Notes: generated by a model from the sequence alone, not told the origin. Counted from the first letter of the stretch, positions 11,181 through 23,094 are shown. The stretch: DNA of 64,000 nucleotides from Gambelia wislizenii (GCA_030847615.1 JAUMIR010000003.1:22945001-23009000); one strand, 5' to 3'. Numbers and translations are program-made.

Positions 11181-12295
11181 CCAAGACTATGCTGCCAAGA
11201 CTAAACATGGTCAGAGCACGCTTTGAACAATCGTCTGCATAAATTCTGAAACTTATTCACTAAACAAAAGTAGCTTACAGATATCTGCATTTACAAAGGG
11301 CTCATCTACAGGAACCAGGATGCACTGGCTCCCTGCTGGCATATCCTGGCCATGAATCAGGCCCATTCATCCCATTATGTGGATGGAATGGGAGGAAGTC
11401 CAAACATGCATGTCAACCCACTGCTGCAGCTGCAGCCGCCACAGTCTCCCTCACTCTGTCTGAAGGCAGGAAGCCATCCTGCAATATGTGACCAAAGCCC
11501 CCTGCATGTTACCAACCTTGGTCACATGCTTCAGTCCTGCTTCCTGCTTCAGAGAAAAAGAGGCAGACTCGCAACTACAGCGACAAGCCAGCTTGCTAGG
11601 ATAGGCTCCTGTGGTCTCGCGAGGCCCGATCTGTTTCTTCCTGGTGAGAACAGATTAAAAGTTGCTATTTTAGAACACACTGAACAGTCCCTAATCCATC
11701 TCCCTCCTATCTTAGCCCCATATTTTCCCCAGGGGTCATGAGGACTGCCGGAGGGCAGAATGAAGCAAAAGCCCTGCATCGACCATACTGCAGGGTTCTA
11801 AGACGAGGAAAAGACAGGATACATTGCTCATGTAGACAAACCCAAAGAGAGTTACCAAGATATTAAGACATTCTGTCATATCATTCCACAGAGAAGAGAT
11901 GAGAAAGAGCATAGATCTTAAGATTAGGATGGAATAGGTCTGAACAGGGGAAAACCTGAAAGCTAATTTGTTCAGTTTGCTACAACTTTCTTTGTCTCGT
12001 GTGTGTGTGTGTGTGTGTGCGTGTGTGCGCAAACGTGCACCTATCAAAACACATCATGCTCTAAGAGTAGGAAATGGGTGGCTAACTACCAGGAAATGAT
12101 TGATTTTTCCACCAGTGTTATTGCTTAGCTGTGGTACAGCCAGTAACCTGGTGGGGGAATCAATATAGCTATTATCAGCTGTTGACTACAGTTTGCAAAA
12201 GCAATAATCACCTTTAAAATCTTTTGTGACAGCCTCAGCAATCATTCAGTTTGTTAACATGTTAAGGCTATAAGTGAGCTCATCTTTAAAATACT
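11181..12295. other. Intronic stretch with a (TG)n run
   Basis: No gene or classifiable repeat is seen. A (TG)n microsatellite lies at about 11999-12022. The short open frames around 11352-11780 have no recognisable motif. Confidence 0.45.
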
Positions 12296-12298
12296 GAG

Positions 12299-12353
<55 letters not shown>

Positions 12354-12355
12354 GA
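12296..12355. repeat. (GAAA)n microsatellite
   Basis: About 14 tandem GAAA units, nearly perfect, in repeat-poor intron. Confidence 0.95.
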
Positions 12356-14814
12356 AAACTGGACATCATGGAACTACTTTATCTAATTTTAGCTTTTCCA
12401 CAAAAAGCTTGTCTGTTACTAGTAGTCTACTATACTATGTAGAATTGTCCAGGACCTGCAGAAAGAAAAACAATAGGAACCAATCTAGTCCTGTTATTAA
12501 CCTATACGTGTTTATTTGAAATGTATAACTTCTCTTCTTCCCAAACTCAGGATGAGTAAAGGGGGTAAAAAAAAAAAAAACCCTCCCTAAATCCTATTTA
12601 CTAGTCCCAACTAGACTAAACTCATTGAACCAATGGGAACTAGGTTCATGAACAATTATTTAAGTTCCATTAATTCAATAAGTCAATTCTGGTTGAAACA
12701 AACAATTGGATTTTTATCCTGGCAAGCTTTTAGGAATTGACTGCAATGGGCTTTTAATTGTGTGTTGACTTGCTGGTTTTATCTTCTGTTTTTAATGGAC
12801 TTTTAAATGGTTTTATTTCTACAGATTGTTTAACTGTATTTTAAAATAACTTCAGTATGCTTTTACTCATGTCCTTGATATGTTTTATTATATATTTTTG
12901 TGAATAATACTAAGAGGCAAAATTCTACATTGGCTTCTTGGTTAGTCATGTCTCCTGGCCTGACCATCCCAGGCCACCTTAAAAAGAAGCAGAAGCAGCC
13001 GCCGAAAGATCTGCTTGGCTGCTGATGGGGTGCATTTCTAGCCCTCTCTCACTAATGAGCAAGGCTATGACAAGGAACCGTGACAGGAGTGTTGCTTCTC
13101 ATTGCCACAGCCTCATTTGCTATGGGGAAGAGGCAGGAAATGTCATCCTCCATGCATCCCAATTTTTAGCTGAACAGATCTCCTTCACCAGATCCAGCTG
13201 GCTGTTCAGGTGCAGTGGGGGGCATTTGTGTAGCAGTCTTAATGTAACACTACATAGTCTTACTAAATGCAGAGCAGTTGTGGATCCATAACTCTAGGTT
13301 ACAAATCTATAACTTCAATGCTGAATACCAGCCAATAACAATAAGCCAATGTTAATCAGCTTCAGTTGCTATCCACATTATATTCACTGGATAATTGCTG
13401 TATTTGGCTTTTGTGTATTTAGAATATGATTAGTTTATGAGTTTGAATGGATCTGTGGTTGGGTTTGCATGCCAAAGGTTCAGAGTCCTGCTTCAAAATA
13501 GCCGTGGCCAGTGGTTTAATCAAGCCAAGATTCACAGGGCTGAAGTACAGAAACGTCTTCATTAGCCTTCCCCTACTCCAAGAGGGGTTGTGAGCTTAAC
13601 TGCAATCCTCACAGTATTTAGGGGGAAAGATGTATTTTCACAGCAACTGTATTTTCTTTAACTATCCCTGTTGTAATGCAAAGTGTTTGGTGATTGCTTT
13701 TAAATAGACAATGAAGACCCATTGGGTTTACAAAAGACTTGCTCCTGGTGGAAAGGAAAGCCAAGATGCTATTTGATGGAATAACAATGGCAGAGGAGGA
13801 TGCAGAGGAAAGGAGGCTGTGATTAATGTGGGACATATGCAAAAGCTCTCTCCATCAAGAGAGAAAGCTGCCCCTGACAGCTTCCAAGCTGCTTTTGTTG
13901 CTGTTCTCCCCTACCCCCCACCCATGGCCACTCTTCCCAGGCAAAAAAGACAACTTATGCCAGTATAAGTAACCCTTATGCTTACTTTAAGTCATGGATA
14001 GGATTCTAGCCAAAGACACACATCCTAATAAGGACACATGTACACTTCCCTTATGAATGAATATGTCCTTTTGCGGGGAGTGGGGGCTTGCTGTGGGGGT
14101 TAGTTTTCTCTTCTTCCTTCTGCATCACCCAAAGCCTCCCACGTGGAACTTACTGAATCGCCTCTGAGGCCTCCCTCATGGCCATTCTGTGCCTCATAGG
14201 GAGTAAGCAGGAGCAGAGACCTCTGACTATGTCCCCATAGCCAGATGTGAAATGAAAACATCAGTACTGGGGTCCAGTGGGGTCCACCAGAGGTCTTAGC
14301 AGTGCTGTCATCATTTCTTATCCTGCTACAGAGACATAGCTAGATGTTTCTGTTTTCTCCACATGAGACATGGAATGGCAATGCAGGGGTCTTCAGAGGC
14401 TCTTCAGTAAGTCAGGGGGCTGGTCCATGGCTCAGCCTAGTATAGGTCCACAGGCAAACCTATCACACTATGCTGAAGCATACAAGATTGCAGCCATAAA
14501 TGGCTATAACTGTCTTGTTTTTATGGGATCAACACATAGCTACTTGCATTTTGGGTGCTCCTTAAGGGTGTGTGGCTGTGGAGACTCTCATGTTGACTGC
14601 CTCTACTTCTGAATTCACAGCTGCTCCACTAGCCATGGATTCCAAACCTGTGATCATGCAGTATTTTAAGTATCATGGGATATTAAAGTGGGAGAGAGGA
14701 GATGACCAATCTAAATAAGCACTTAGCCTGAATGGTGAGCATAGTTCTTCCACTGAAAACAGAGGCACTTAAAGTCCTTAGCCTTGGCTGGATCATACCA
14801 ATAAGGCCAAACCA
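12356..14814. other. Repeat-poor intronic stretch
   Basis: About 2.4 kb in which I recognise no repeat family, RNA gene or exon. Short open frames at 13025-13291 and 14370-14612 lack splice-site context or familiar motifs. Confidence 0.45.
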
Positions 14815-14817
14815 CAG

Positions 14818-16005
14818 GGTGCCAGTTGCACGACAAAAATTGTCGTGGGGCTTACTGTGACTTCCTGATCCCGTATCCGTCCCTCGCTGTTTATATGATT
14901 TTTGTGACTCTTTAGGAAATCCTGGAAGATCCCGTGATTGATATTTACACGACAAAAGTTTTTATTGGTCCCGCACTGTTACATCCCGTGCTTTTGCTGT
15001 TTACACATGTTTAGCTTACCGGGATTTTTTTTTTTTTTTTGGCTGTCAATCAAGGATGCGTTTAGTTGTGTTTTCACAACCTCAGTGATGTACTTCCTTT
15101 AGAGTTCCGCGCCATGAGTGATGCTATTGGCTGGCTGGGGGGGAGAGAGGGGGCAGAGGCTTGTGTTTGTCCTATCTCTTTAAAATGTTAACCCTTTAAG
15201 CAGGGGCAGAAGGCATTTTGAAAAACCAATGCGATTTTTCGCTCAGATGGAGGAAAAATTAAACCATGTCCTTTCCTTTTGAAATCAAGCCGAGTGGGGG
15301 GTGGAGGAGAGGCTTGGGTTTCCCCTTGCCTCTTTACAATGTTAACCCTTACAGCAGAGTTTTAGCTTCAGAGTGAAGATTTCAAGCCAGTGACAGACAG
15401 GCATTTTGAAAGACACAGACACAGAGTGGGGGAATAAAAGTGTGTTCATTCGCTCAGAGGCTGGAATATTTTGCTGTGCCTGTTCAGACCCAGGGAGGTG
15501 ATCAAGGCAGGGGATGAATGGGTGACCCTCTGCCCACCATGATCTCTTTGTAACATGCAGTTGAGGAAGAGGTTAAAGCTGAAGGGTTTGCAGTGTAGAA
15601 ATCCATTTAAAAAGGTGATTGAGTACACGCGTGCGCACACACACCAACCTACGTGCAGTTGGAAGGGGTGCCTTTATTTTCAGCTGGTGAGGCTGGATCT
15701 GTTGAACGGGTGACTGACCCCTCATTTTCTGGTCACTGATCTCTAAGCCCGCCACCAGTCACCATTTCCGGTCATCCCCTAGTACCAAGATATTTTGTCC
15801 CAGGCTGTTTACATTTCCGATTTTCCGAATCCTCCCGTAACTTTTTTTAAAAACTGGCACAAACCGTGGGACTGGAAGTCCCACAGGTTGAGGGATAAAA
15901 GGTGGCCCCCCTTCTGAAAATCACATACCCGACCTGATGTACGTGTAAACTGCCAGGGATTGACACGAATTCTTCCCGGGACATTTTCATCGTGTAAACG
16001 GCACC
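14818..16005. mobile_element. Harbinger-like non-autonomous DNA transposon with CAG target duplication
   Basis: Inverted termini: GGTGCCAGTTGCACGAC at the left and the complementary form (cgtgtaaacggcacc) at the right, bounded on both sides by CAG (14815-14817 and 16006-16008). The 1,188-bp interior has scattered cacgac and cgtgtaaac subterminal motifs and no transposase frame. A 3-bp duplication of the C-W-G type with GG-starting termini fits PIF/Harbinger elements of animals. The element at 17412-17947 has related ends and the same CAG. Confidence 0.65.
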
Positions 16006-16249
16006 CAGGTGATATGCAGGATTTGTGAATGCCTTTCTCAATCCCAAGCCATTTCTATTTTCCTGAATGGGCTTCAGGAGCCCCTATTTTGATCAGGAGG
16101 AAATTAATTCTTTTCCTCACAGAAACCAATTTCCACAAAGCATATCCTAAACCCCCCCTCCCACACACAAAAAGTTACTGTTATCCATGGAGGGAGAAAT
16201 ATAGAGGCATCTTACAAGCAGATTATATTTTATCTTCCTAAAAGCAGTT
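16006..16249. other. Intronic stretch, nothing recognised
   Basis: No supported feature. Confidence 0.4.
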
Positions 16250-16342
16250 GAAAGCACCAGATCTCACCTGATTTCAGAAACTAGGCAAGGTCAGAGCTGG
16301 GCAGTATTTGGATGGGAGACCACCATACAAGGTGCTGTGGGC
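16250..16342 (+). pseudogene. 5S rRNA-derived segment
   Basis: The text from aaagcaccagatctcacctg through tttggatgggagacca to aggtgctgtgggc follows vertebrate 5S rRNA from about nucleotide 21 to the 3' end, with roughly 15-20 substitutions. The gatctc and ggatgggagacc blocks, which belong to the internal control region, are retained. The 5' end is missing. It could be a 5S retropseudogene or the head of a 5S-derived (SINE3-type) SINE; the following sequence has no tail that settles this. Confidence 0.75.
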
Positions 16343-16430
16343 AGTGTTGCCAGAATAAAAACTAAAGAAGGCTCCTTCACCTTTAATAACCATGTAAAAG
16401 ATGAAATTTCAGCTGGTGTTGCTTGTTACT

Positions 16431-17259
16431 TGGGGCCCAATTCACACAACAGAATTATAGCACCATTATTCCACTTTAATTGCCATGGTTCCATCCTATG
16501 GAATCTTGGGATTTGTAGTTTGATGAGCCATTAGAATTCCCTGGCTGATGATTCTAAATGCCCCTCCCTAAATTGCCAATTCCAGGATTCCATAGGATGG
16601 AACCACGGAGATTATCAGACGGGGACAAAAATAGCATCCCCATCTCACTATGTTCTCTCCCGCCCCTCTCCCACCCCTGTCCCAGCACACAAATGAAAAG
16701 TTTCAGACCTACCTTATAGCACATTCATCCCCTCCCCTCAGCAGCCCCGGAGTGAATGGAGCTCAAACAGAGCTGCATTCACTTCCTGGTTTGAAATCCC
16801 AGGCCGTTCTCGCGAGAGGACAAGCGTGTGGGAAATTCAAAAATAAAAAGTAAAAGAAAGATCCAACAGTGACAGCAAGAACAAAAATGCACTTAAAAAT
16901 ATATAAGGGAGGGCACAAAAAAGTGTGTCACTTACCTCATTGTCCCGATTGCACCTGGAACTGTTTGGCATGGAGCTCCGATCACACCAGCATAACGGGG
17001 AACTTTTTCACTTGCTCATCATTCTGTTACAGAAACAGAACAGGTGATCTATTCACAGTTTAGCCCGTGAATAAAAAAGAATGATGGTGGAACAGAAGGA
17101 GAACGGGAGCATGACGACTCGGGGACAACGACGTTTGAAAAGAAAGCCCGTTCGCAACCTCCTGTCATCGTTGTCACACCATATTTAGCCCATCTGATAA
17201 CCTCCCATGACAGTTAAACTGGAATAATAGGACTATAATGCTGTTTTCTGAATGGGTTC
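16431..17259. mobile_element. hAT-like MITE, split by a Harbinger-like insertion
   Basis: The left half (16431-16606) begins ggggcccaattcacacaac and carries the ccatggttccatcctatgg and gggatttgtagttt blocks shared with 22560-22990, 47517-47742 and 63456-63684. The right half resumes at about 17206 and ends near gggttccaagggcc. The insertion at 16607-17205 interrupts it. The two halves fold onto each other as in the other members of this family. Confidence 0.55.
16607..17205. mobile_element. Harbinger-like non-autonomous element nested in a MITE
   Basis: Termini GGAGATTATCAGACGG and ccatctgataacctcc form inverted repeats. The flanks are CAC (16604-16606) and CAT (17206-17208), consistent with a 3-bp duplication with one change. 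The interior is homologous, in inverse orientation, to 53932-54519 (shared ctccattcacttcct-type and ggacttttaaagtgtg-type blocks) and more weakly to 62397-62966. Confidence 0.6.
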
Positions 17260-17411
17260 CAAGGGCCATTCACACAACAGAATTACTATTAGTAATGGCT
17301 ACTAAATTTCCCTCTTCTGCACAACCATTCAAGGCACAAGATCTCTCTCCAGTTTTCAGTCTGGCAATCCAGCTGTAGCCTATATTTCAGAGGAAGGTGA
17401 TGGCAAACCAG

Positions 17412-17947
17412 GGGGTCAGTTACACGGCAGAATAAAGTACGCAAAATTCCAGCTTACCTTCCTTTCGCACCACTACCATGTAGTTTACATGACTGAGTGC
17501 AAAATTGGTTGATCCAGTGAGTTTTTGGCTTTGTAGTTCACACAGAAAAAGGTGAGGGGCATGGCCCCCTGAGCACAGGTTGTCTGTTATTAAAGACTAG
17601 GCAGGAGGCAGGGAGGGAGCAAGGAGGGGTGGCAGCCGGGATGGTGGCCCGAGGCCACCTGTGAGGGGGAAAGAGGGCTCCGTTAGTGTTCTCCTGAGCT
17701 CCGGCTAGAGAACAGCAGAGAGGAAGGAGGTGGAGGAGAGGAAGGCAAAGCTCAAGGGGGAGAGAGGGAGGAGACCCACTGCCAGAGCTGGTCCCTCCAT
17801 CGGGGAAAATAGCAAAAGTTGATACGGTGCGGCTTATGGCGGTTTTGCCCCCTCCTTCTGAATACGGCGACTTTGATCTGAAAGACATGGGAACTATTAG
17901 GACTCTGCAAAGTCTTAGCAGATTTATTTTGCCATGTAAACAACCCC
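17412..17947. mobile_element. Harbinger-like MITE with CAG target duplication
   Basis: The left terminus GGGGTCAGTTACACGGCA pairs with the right terminus tgccatgtaaacaacccc. CAG flanks both ends (17409-17411 and 17948-17950). It is 536 bp, non-coding and purine-rich in the middle. Confidence 0.6.
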
Positions 17948-17975
17948 CAGCTCTTACTCCTTGCCTAAGAAAGCC

Positions 17976-18033
17976 CTACAAAATTCATAGGGTCACCATA
18001 AGTCAGCAGACAATATGAAGGCCCATAAACACA
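17976..18033 (+). repeat. BovB/Sauria-SINE 3' tail fragment
   Basis: The text catagggtcaccataagtca followed by gaaggcccataaacacac is the 3' tail shared by BovB LINEs and Sauria SINEs, here without a head. Confidence 0.6.
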
Positions 18034-18939
18034 CACACATGTGTATGCTCGCACACACAGAGAGAATTGAAGTGGGGCACAGGTAAATTGCATTGTGCAT
18101 TGATACAAGAAGAAATATTTTTAACACCCTCCCACAGTGCTGAAACCTGATCCATTCACAGGTAAATCCAAACACACATTTTGTAGCTGCCTTTAAAATA
18201 AAACAAGAAGCAGCCGTGCTGTGATATCTTATCAAGAAATCCCTACTTTATATGTCCTTTGGCCAATAAGATTAGTAGTTTCCTGCTTTCTGCCTTCTGA
18301 TAATACTTTCCCTACTGGCTTGCTTGCCAGAGGGTCTGTGAATATTTGAAAGGCAACATGCCGCTGAATCTTCATTGCCGGTGGGCTTCACAGAGCAAGA
18401 AAAAATGTCAGTGCTAGCAACTAATGCATCAACATTCAATCGCTTTTTTAAAAATGCTAATGTTTAAATGTTGAGGACATTGTGTAAAATTAATTCATTA
18501 ATTATTTAGTTGTCAAAGCATTAAATTAAAAATTACAAAAAATGGACAGTAACAAATTAAAGTCACAAGGAACAGTGGTTGTTATTCAAAAATAACATTA
18601 TTGGCATTTAAATATTAAAATGGAAAGTTCTAACATCATGGTTGAAATTTTTAAAGCAGTCTGAGTAAGAAATTATTTCCAAACACGAAGCATCTGGTTG
18701 GCCACTGCTGGAAGCAGGCTAGACCTTGAGTCTGGTCCATTAGTTTTCTTACGTTCTTATGCATATTTCAGGGGTTCTGGTCTCACAAAGCAGCAACAAT
18801 AACATCATCTGGGATCCTACAGGGTGCAATGCAGATTGTTACATGAGCAGTTCTACTCTCTCCATGGCCAGTTCGTACAGGGAAAGGAAGGGAAGGCAAT
18901 GGTGCTATGATGGTGGGGAAAGGAGGCTGGGAGAGGTGC
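18034..18939. other. Intronic stretch with one short LINE-type tail
   Basis: 18690-18765 resembles a LINE or SINE 3' end (ggccactgctggaagcaggc and then ttacgttcttatg). The rest shows nothing recognised. Confidence 0.4.
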
Positions 18940-19210
18940 CTGCTGCCTTAGAAGAGGCTATAGTGCACCCTCTCCTAAAGAAGGCCTCAGGGCTATGATA
19001 ACTATCCCATAAATATCCCATATTTAGGGAAAGGTGCTCAAATGTGTGATGCCTGGGCAGCTTCAGATATTCTTGGAGGAAACAGATTGTCTGGACCCAT
19101 TTCAGTCTGGTTACGGCCAGGGTCCATACCATGTCTTGGTTGCTCTAACTAATGAATTATTCTGGAGGAAAGACGGAGGAAGTGCTACACCAATGGTCCT
19201 CCGGTATCTT
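18940..19210 (+). pseudogene. L2-type LINE RT fragment
   Basis: The plus strand encodes pieces typical of L2 ORF2: VPAALEEAIVHPLLKKAS (about 18937-18990) and, in a neighbouring frame, LEETDCLDPFQSGYG (about 19070-19115). Frame breaks and a stop show that it is decayed. Confidence 0.65.
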
Positions 19211-19234
19211 ACGGTACCAGCTGTGGCAGATGGG

Positions 19235-19530
19235 AGTAGGAGACACTGTCTCTCTCTTCCTCCTACTTCCCCCTTTGTCCTCAGCTTTCTTCAGTTGCTG
19301 CAAACTGAGTTCAAAGTGCAAAAGTAGTTTGTACTCAATTAACTCAGAAGGTGGGACAGGAGGAGAGGGGGGACTCTTGGCCTTCCCAGTAGGCTCAGGC
19401 AAAGGCAAACTACTATAGCCTCGCCTAGCTTCTTCCTCATTAACAACTTTTGCCATCTTGACCACGCTCTAATGGTGCTTGGCCACATGTGTCCCAGTTT
19501 TCATCTGTGAAATGTCGGAAGGTATGCTCT
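19235..19530. repeat. Unclassified interspersed repeat, copy 1
   Basis: It shares cagtaggctcaggcaaa, caacttttgccat-ttga and ggccacatgtgtcc blocks with 39753-40112 and with the two halves at 50785-50990 and 53037-53163. No coding capacity; family unknown to me. Confidence 0.5.
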
Positions 19531-19693
19531 TACACTACACTTGGCAATATAGAATCTCAGCCATAAAATGCAAAGACACATTTAGTGCTATACCTAGTTT
19601 GGTCTTCAATGTGACCCCCCTAATAAGCTTTTAAGAAACCCTAGCAACCCACCCCAGGTTACAGCCTGAAAGGTTTTCCTCTATAAAATAATG

Positions 19694-19893
19694 ATTTGCT
19701 GGGGTTTGGTTCCAGGACCCCTGTGGATACCAAAATCCGTGAATACTCAAGTCCCATTATATGCAGTGGCATAGCAAAATGGTGTCCCTTATATAAGATG
19801 GCAAAATCAAGGTTTGCTTTTTGGATTTTTATTTTTTGAAGAATATTTTCAAGCCATGAATACTTAAATCCGTGGATATGGAGGGACAACTGT
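19694..19893. mobile_element. Tigger-like MITE copy
   Basis: It has the ggggtttggttccagga block at the left and the ggagggacaactgta terminus at the right, with the ttatataagatggcaaaatc core. The left terminus proper is missing. Confidence 0.65.
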
Positions 19894-20459
19894 AATTACA
19901 AGGTGTGTCAATAAATTCTCCCTCCCCATTCTTCATATATTCCCATTCCAGCTGGAAGAGCTTGGTTTTAACAATACTTTTGGTCTCAACCATGTGCTGT
20001 CATTTTTTTAAAAAAAAAAATTGGCCTATATAATATATGCTTATTATCCCAACCCACAAATGCAGATGACAGATAACAAAAGGCATTATTGCAGTAAGGC
20101 CTAACATCTTGCTGGTTTTTATATTCTTGGTAAATGCAGTAGAACATATGCTCACGAGGGTTTTAACTGCTGCTTCTCTAATAGGCAATGCTATGAATGA
20201 AATTACATTTATGACACAGCTTTAATAGAGATTTTAATAATGCCTGTTCGTCCATCTCAGCTGTCAACAGAGTAGATGTGATCATTCATTGTTGGGGATT
20301 GGGAGAAATGCAATCAGCTTAGCATTGGTAGGAGGAATGTTTGTGCATACAGTGTGTGTGTATATATAAATGCTATCCAGAATCAGCTGTTAAATGATAT
20401 TGCAACAATATGCCACTGAAGGGTTTTGACTTCTATATTTATTTGTTTTTCTCTCCAAG
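19894..20459. other. Intron upstream of exon A
   Basis: No classifiable repeat. It ends in a polypyrimidine tract (ttgtttttctctccaag) that forms the acceptor of exon A. Confidence 0.5.
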
Positions 20460-20549
20460 GAGCATTATTCTGAACCCTTCCTATTTCCGTAACCACCTTC
20501 GTCAAGCCGCTGTGTTCCGATGCTTAGAGAGATATTCTGAGGCAGCAAG
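20460..20549 (+). CDS. Putative internal coding exon A of an unidentified host gene
   Basis: A 90-bp segment bounded by a polypyrimidine-AG acceptor (tttttctctccaag) and a strong donor (aag|gtaggt). One frame is open throughout and reads as a plausible helical protein segment with YFRNHLRQAAVFRCLE in the middle. The frame leaves two bases (AG) at the 3' end; exon B at 60965 starts with the G that completes an arginine codon, so the two join in phase. Its length is a multiple of three. It is not part of any repeat seen here. I do not recognise the protein. The reading frame is inferred from openness and phase match only. Confidence 0.65.
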
Positions 20550-22033
20550 GTAGGTCTGCGGTTCATTAGACAGCCTTCCTCATCAATACCACACTGTTTC
20601 TTCATTTTATCAGTTGCTCTCTGAGAAAACTAAGGATGATGTTTAAAGTGACAAATTGGCTCATTTTTGAATCTGTAAATCATCCTTGTACCTCCAGCCC
20701 CATTGCAATACCTACCATTTCCAACTTCAAATGAGTGTACTGTCAATCCATCACTAATCTCCTCTTGCAACATGAAGAAATAGCAATGGAAGCAGGAAAC
20801 ATTTAATTAACATCACAAAGGACTTTTGTTGATCTGCATGAGCTTAACAGTAGGCTGACCCTAGTGGAATTAAGTATGGAATTTGATGGTAATTTGTGGC
20901 CTCTGTGTCATTTGGGTAGTGATTTTTTAAAACCTGAGTATTTCCAAGCTTCAACTTTGTGCAAAAAAAAAAAATGTTCTTAGTGACAGAGGCATTACCT
21001 AGCATTATTATGAAATGTAAAGCACATGGACTAAGCAGATTAAAATTTTGGCAAAAAAAAGAAGGCGAGTTATCATCAGTGTAGAATGTAAATAAACATG
21101 GCTGTCAGGTGTTGAGAAATGGATGATAGACTAGATGGGCTCCATAAGGATGCTAATGTAGAAGGACTATTCCTAAATTCTTAGGGTAATCTTACAATTA
21201 CTGCCACTCAGCTGAATAGTGGGAGACAGAACAGAATCCCATGACACTCTTTTGCCAACCTCAACTAATAGAAACGTTGTGGAGGAGTTTCTAAATTGGG
21301 TTTGTTTGGACAGAGGCAGAGAGATGGATGAAGTATTAGGAGAGAGTCTGACAGAAAGGCTAATGATTTTTTTTTCCAAGTGAGATAGAGTCCCAGGAAA
21401 GCTTCTGAAGGAACTGCAGTGAGGAGTTATGCTAGAATTATAGGAGGAATAACATGCCCATAAAGAGGGAACGTTAAGGTTAATGTGGTGACTGTAAATC
21501 TTTAATGAACCAACACTGGTGTCCAGAAATATCTGCCTTTGAAATTAAGAGTCAAGGTCTGTTCTTAGATATACAAGTAGTGGGGCTCATAAATTTGCAG
21601 ATAGGTTCTTTTGTGTGCAATACCTTCTCTGTGTCTGTTTTTTCTTTACTCTCTCATATTCCCCTACTCATACAATATTCATATACACATGCACCGTGCA
21701 TATATTCTTACACATACACAAACACACTTGACCAACATTTTAATAGTGCTGCTTCTTGCTATCTCTGCTGAAATCTCCTCCCCTCCAGTATAAAATTGCC
21801 TGTCCTTGGGCCATGCATTGGCAGTGTTAGAATGTCTGAGAAGGCAGAATGTTCATAGATATCTTTTTCTTGCCAATTGGGGACAGCAAGGCAAAGGAAA
21901 GTGATTGTATATCTTGCAGGAAGGGAGGCAAACCCTGGAAATTCCCTGTAGAGCACTGAAATGTGCATATGTATGCATACAAACATGCTAACACTTGCTT
22001 GTATCTTTTCAAAAGGGCCATGAGGACTAGAGC
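20550..22033. other. Repeat-poor intron downstream of exon A
   Basis: Nothing classifiable is seen apart from short A-runs and a cacatacac-type tract near 21680-21725. Confidence 0.45.
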
Positions 22034-22495
22034 ACGGATGGACAACTGTGGAAAGCTATAAGGACTGTATTAACCCACTAGAAGATTAAGAGGGGCACAA
22101 CCCACACACCCACTGTAAAACACACACACACACACACACATTTTTGCCCCCAAATGCTCTCTACTACCTATTGGGGATATTTTTGCCATGTTTTTATACC
22201 ACCACCACCACCATTTTAGGTCCAAGGGAGTTTTTGTTTTGTTTTTTAAAGGAAGTGACTGGAAGTTTTTTTTAAAGTCTTTTCTGGGCTTAAAATGTCC
22301 CAGGGGGTTCCAAAACATGGTGAAAATGCCCCCAGTCCATCCTACAGGGCATTTGGGGGTAAAAATAATTTTTGAAAAACTTTTTTCCCACAGAAAAAAA
22401 GTTGAACCTTTGGGGAGGGGATGAGAGCCACAAAGACAGCCCAGGGGGGCCCACATGCAGCCTGTGGGCTGCACTTTGCCCATCTCTGAACTAGA
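22034..22495. repeat. hAT-like MITE
   Basis: The ends cggatggacaactgtgg and ctgcactttgcccatctctg are roughly complementary, the caggggtgggcaac-type termini of a hAT-like MITE also seen at 53175-53527. The interior has a (CA)n run (22120-22140) and a CACCAC run. Confidence 0.45.
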
Positions 22496-22559
22496 GAATA
22501 CTTGCTCTTTTTAAAAAAAAAAAAAAAGGCAGTTGATATTATTAGGAAATCTGTTAGAT

Positions 22560-22995
22560 TAATTGTTGAAATGTCTAGGGCAAAACCACACTACACAAAT
22601 AATTCAGTTTGAAACTGGATTTGCCATGGCTCCTTCCTATAGAATCCTGGGATTGGTAGTTTTACAAGGTCTTTAGCACAGTAGAATAGTACCAACCTTG
22701 TCTTGTTATACTGGAGCTATGTAATCTGAAGGGTCATTTTAAATACTGCTCTTATCCTGTTTTTATCCTGTGGTTTTCAACTTTTTTACCTTCTTTTTAG
22801 TCTGTATCCCTTTTTACCTGTGTTGGTCTATGACTGTAATAAAGATGCTATTCTATTCTATTCTATTCTATTCTAAGGTCTTTAGCCTTCTCTGCCAAAG
22901 CATGCTGGTGCTTCACCAAACTACAAATCTCAGTATTCCATAAAGGAGTCATGGCAAATAATCCAGTTTCAAACTGAATTATTTGTGTAGAGTGG
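22560..22995. mobile_element. Fold-back hAT-like MITE interrupted by a LINE-like insertion
   Basis: The ends (ccacactacacaaataattc and gaattatttgtgtagagtgg) are inverted repeats of the family at 47517-47742 and 63456-63684. The MITE is split at 22677/22875 by the insertion described next. Confidence 0.65.
22678..22874 (+). mobile_element. Short retroposed insertion with 12-bp target duplication
   Basis: The 12-bp string aaggtctttagc occurs at 22666-22677 and again at 22875-22886, exactly flanking 197 bp that end in gtaataaagatg and a (CTATT)n tract. The uninterrupted MITE copies carry this string once. The duplication and the 3' tail indicate LINE-type retroposition of a 5'-truncated element whose family I cannot name. 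Confidence 0.7.
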
Positions 22996-23094
22996 ATTCG
23001 ACCTTAATAACATGAATAACTGACTCAATGCCTTTCTACCCAATCCTGCTATACCTGTCTGGCAGTATGTCAAGAAACCAACCTTCCAGGGTGC

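Noticed and set aside
12296..12355. CRISPR-like regular repeat
   Set aside because: It is a tetranucleotide microsatellite; there are no spacers and the host is a vertebrate.
19034..19327. 97-codon host exon
   Set aside because: The LEETDCLDPFQSG block is L2 reverse transcriptase text.
22070..22483. 137-codon open frame on the minus strand
   Set aside because: It lies inside a MITE with CA and CAC runs; composition artefact.
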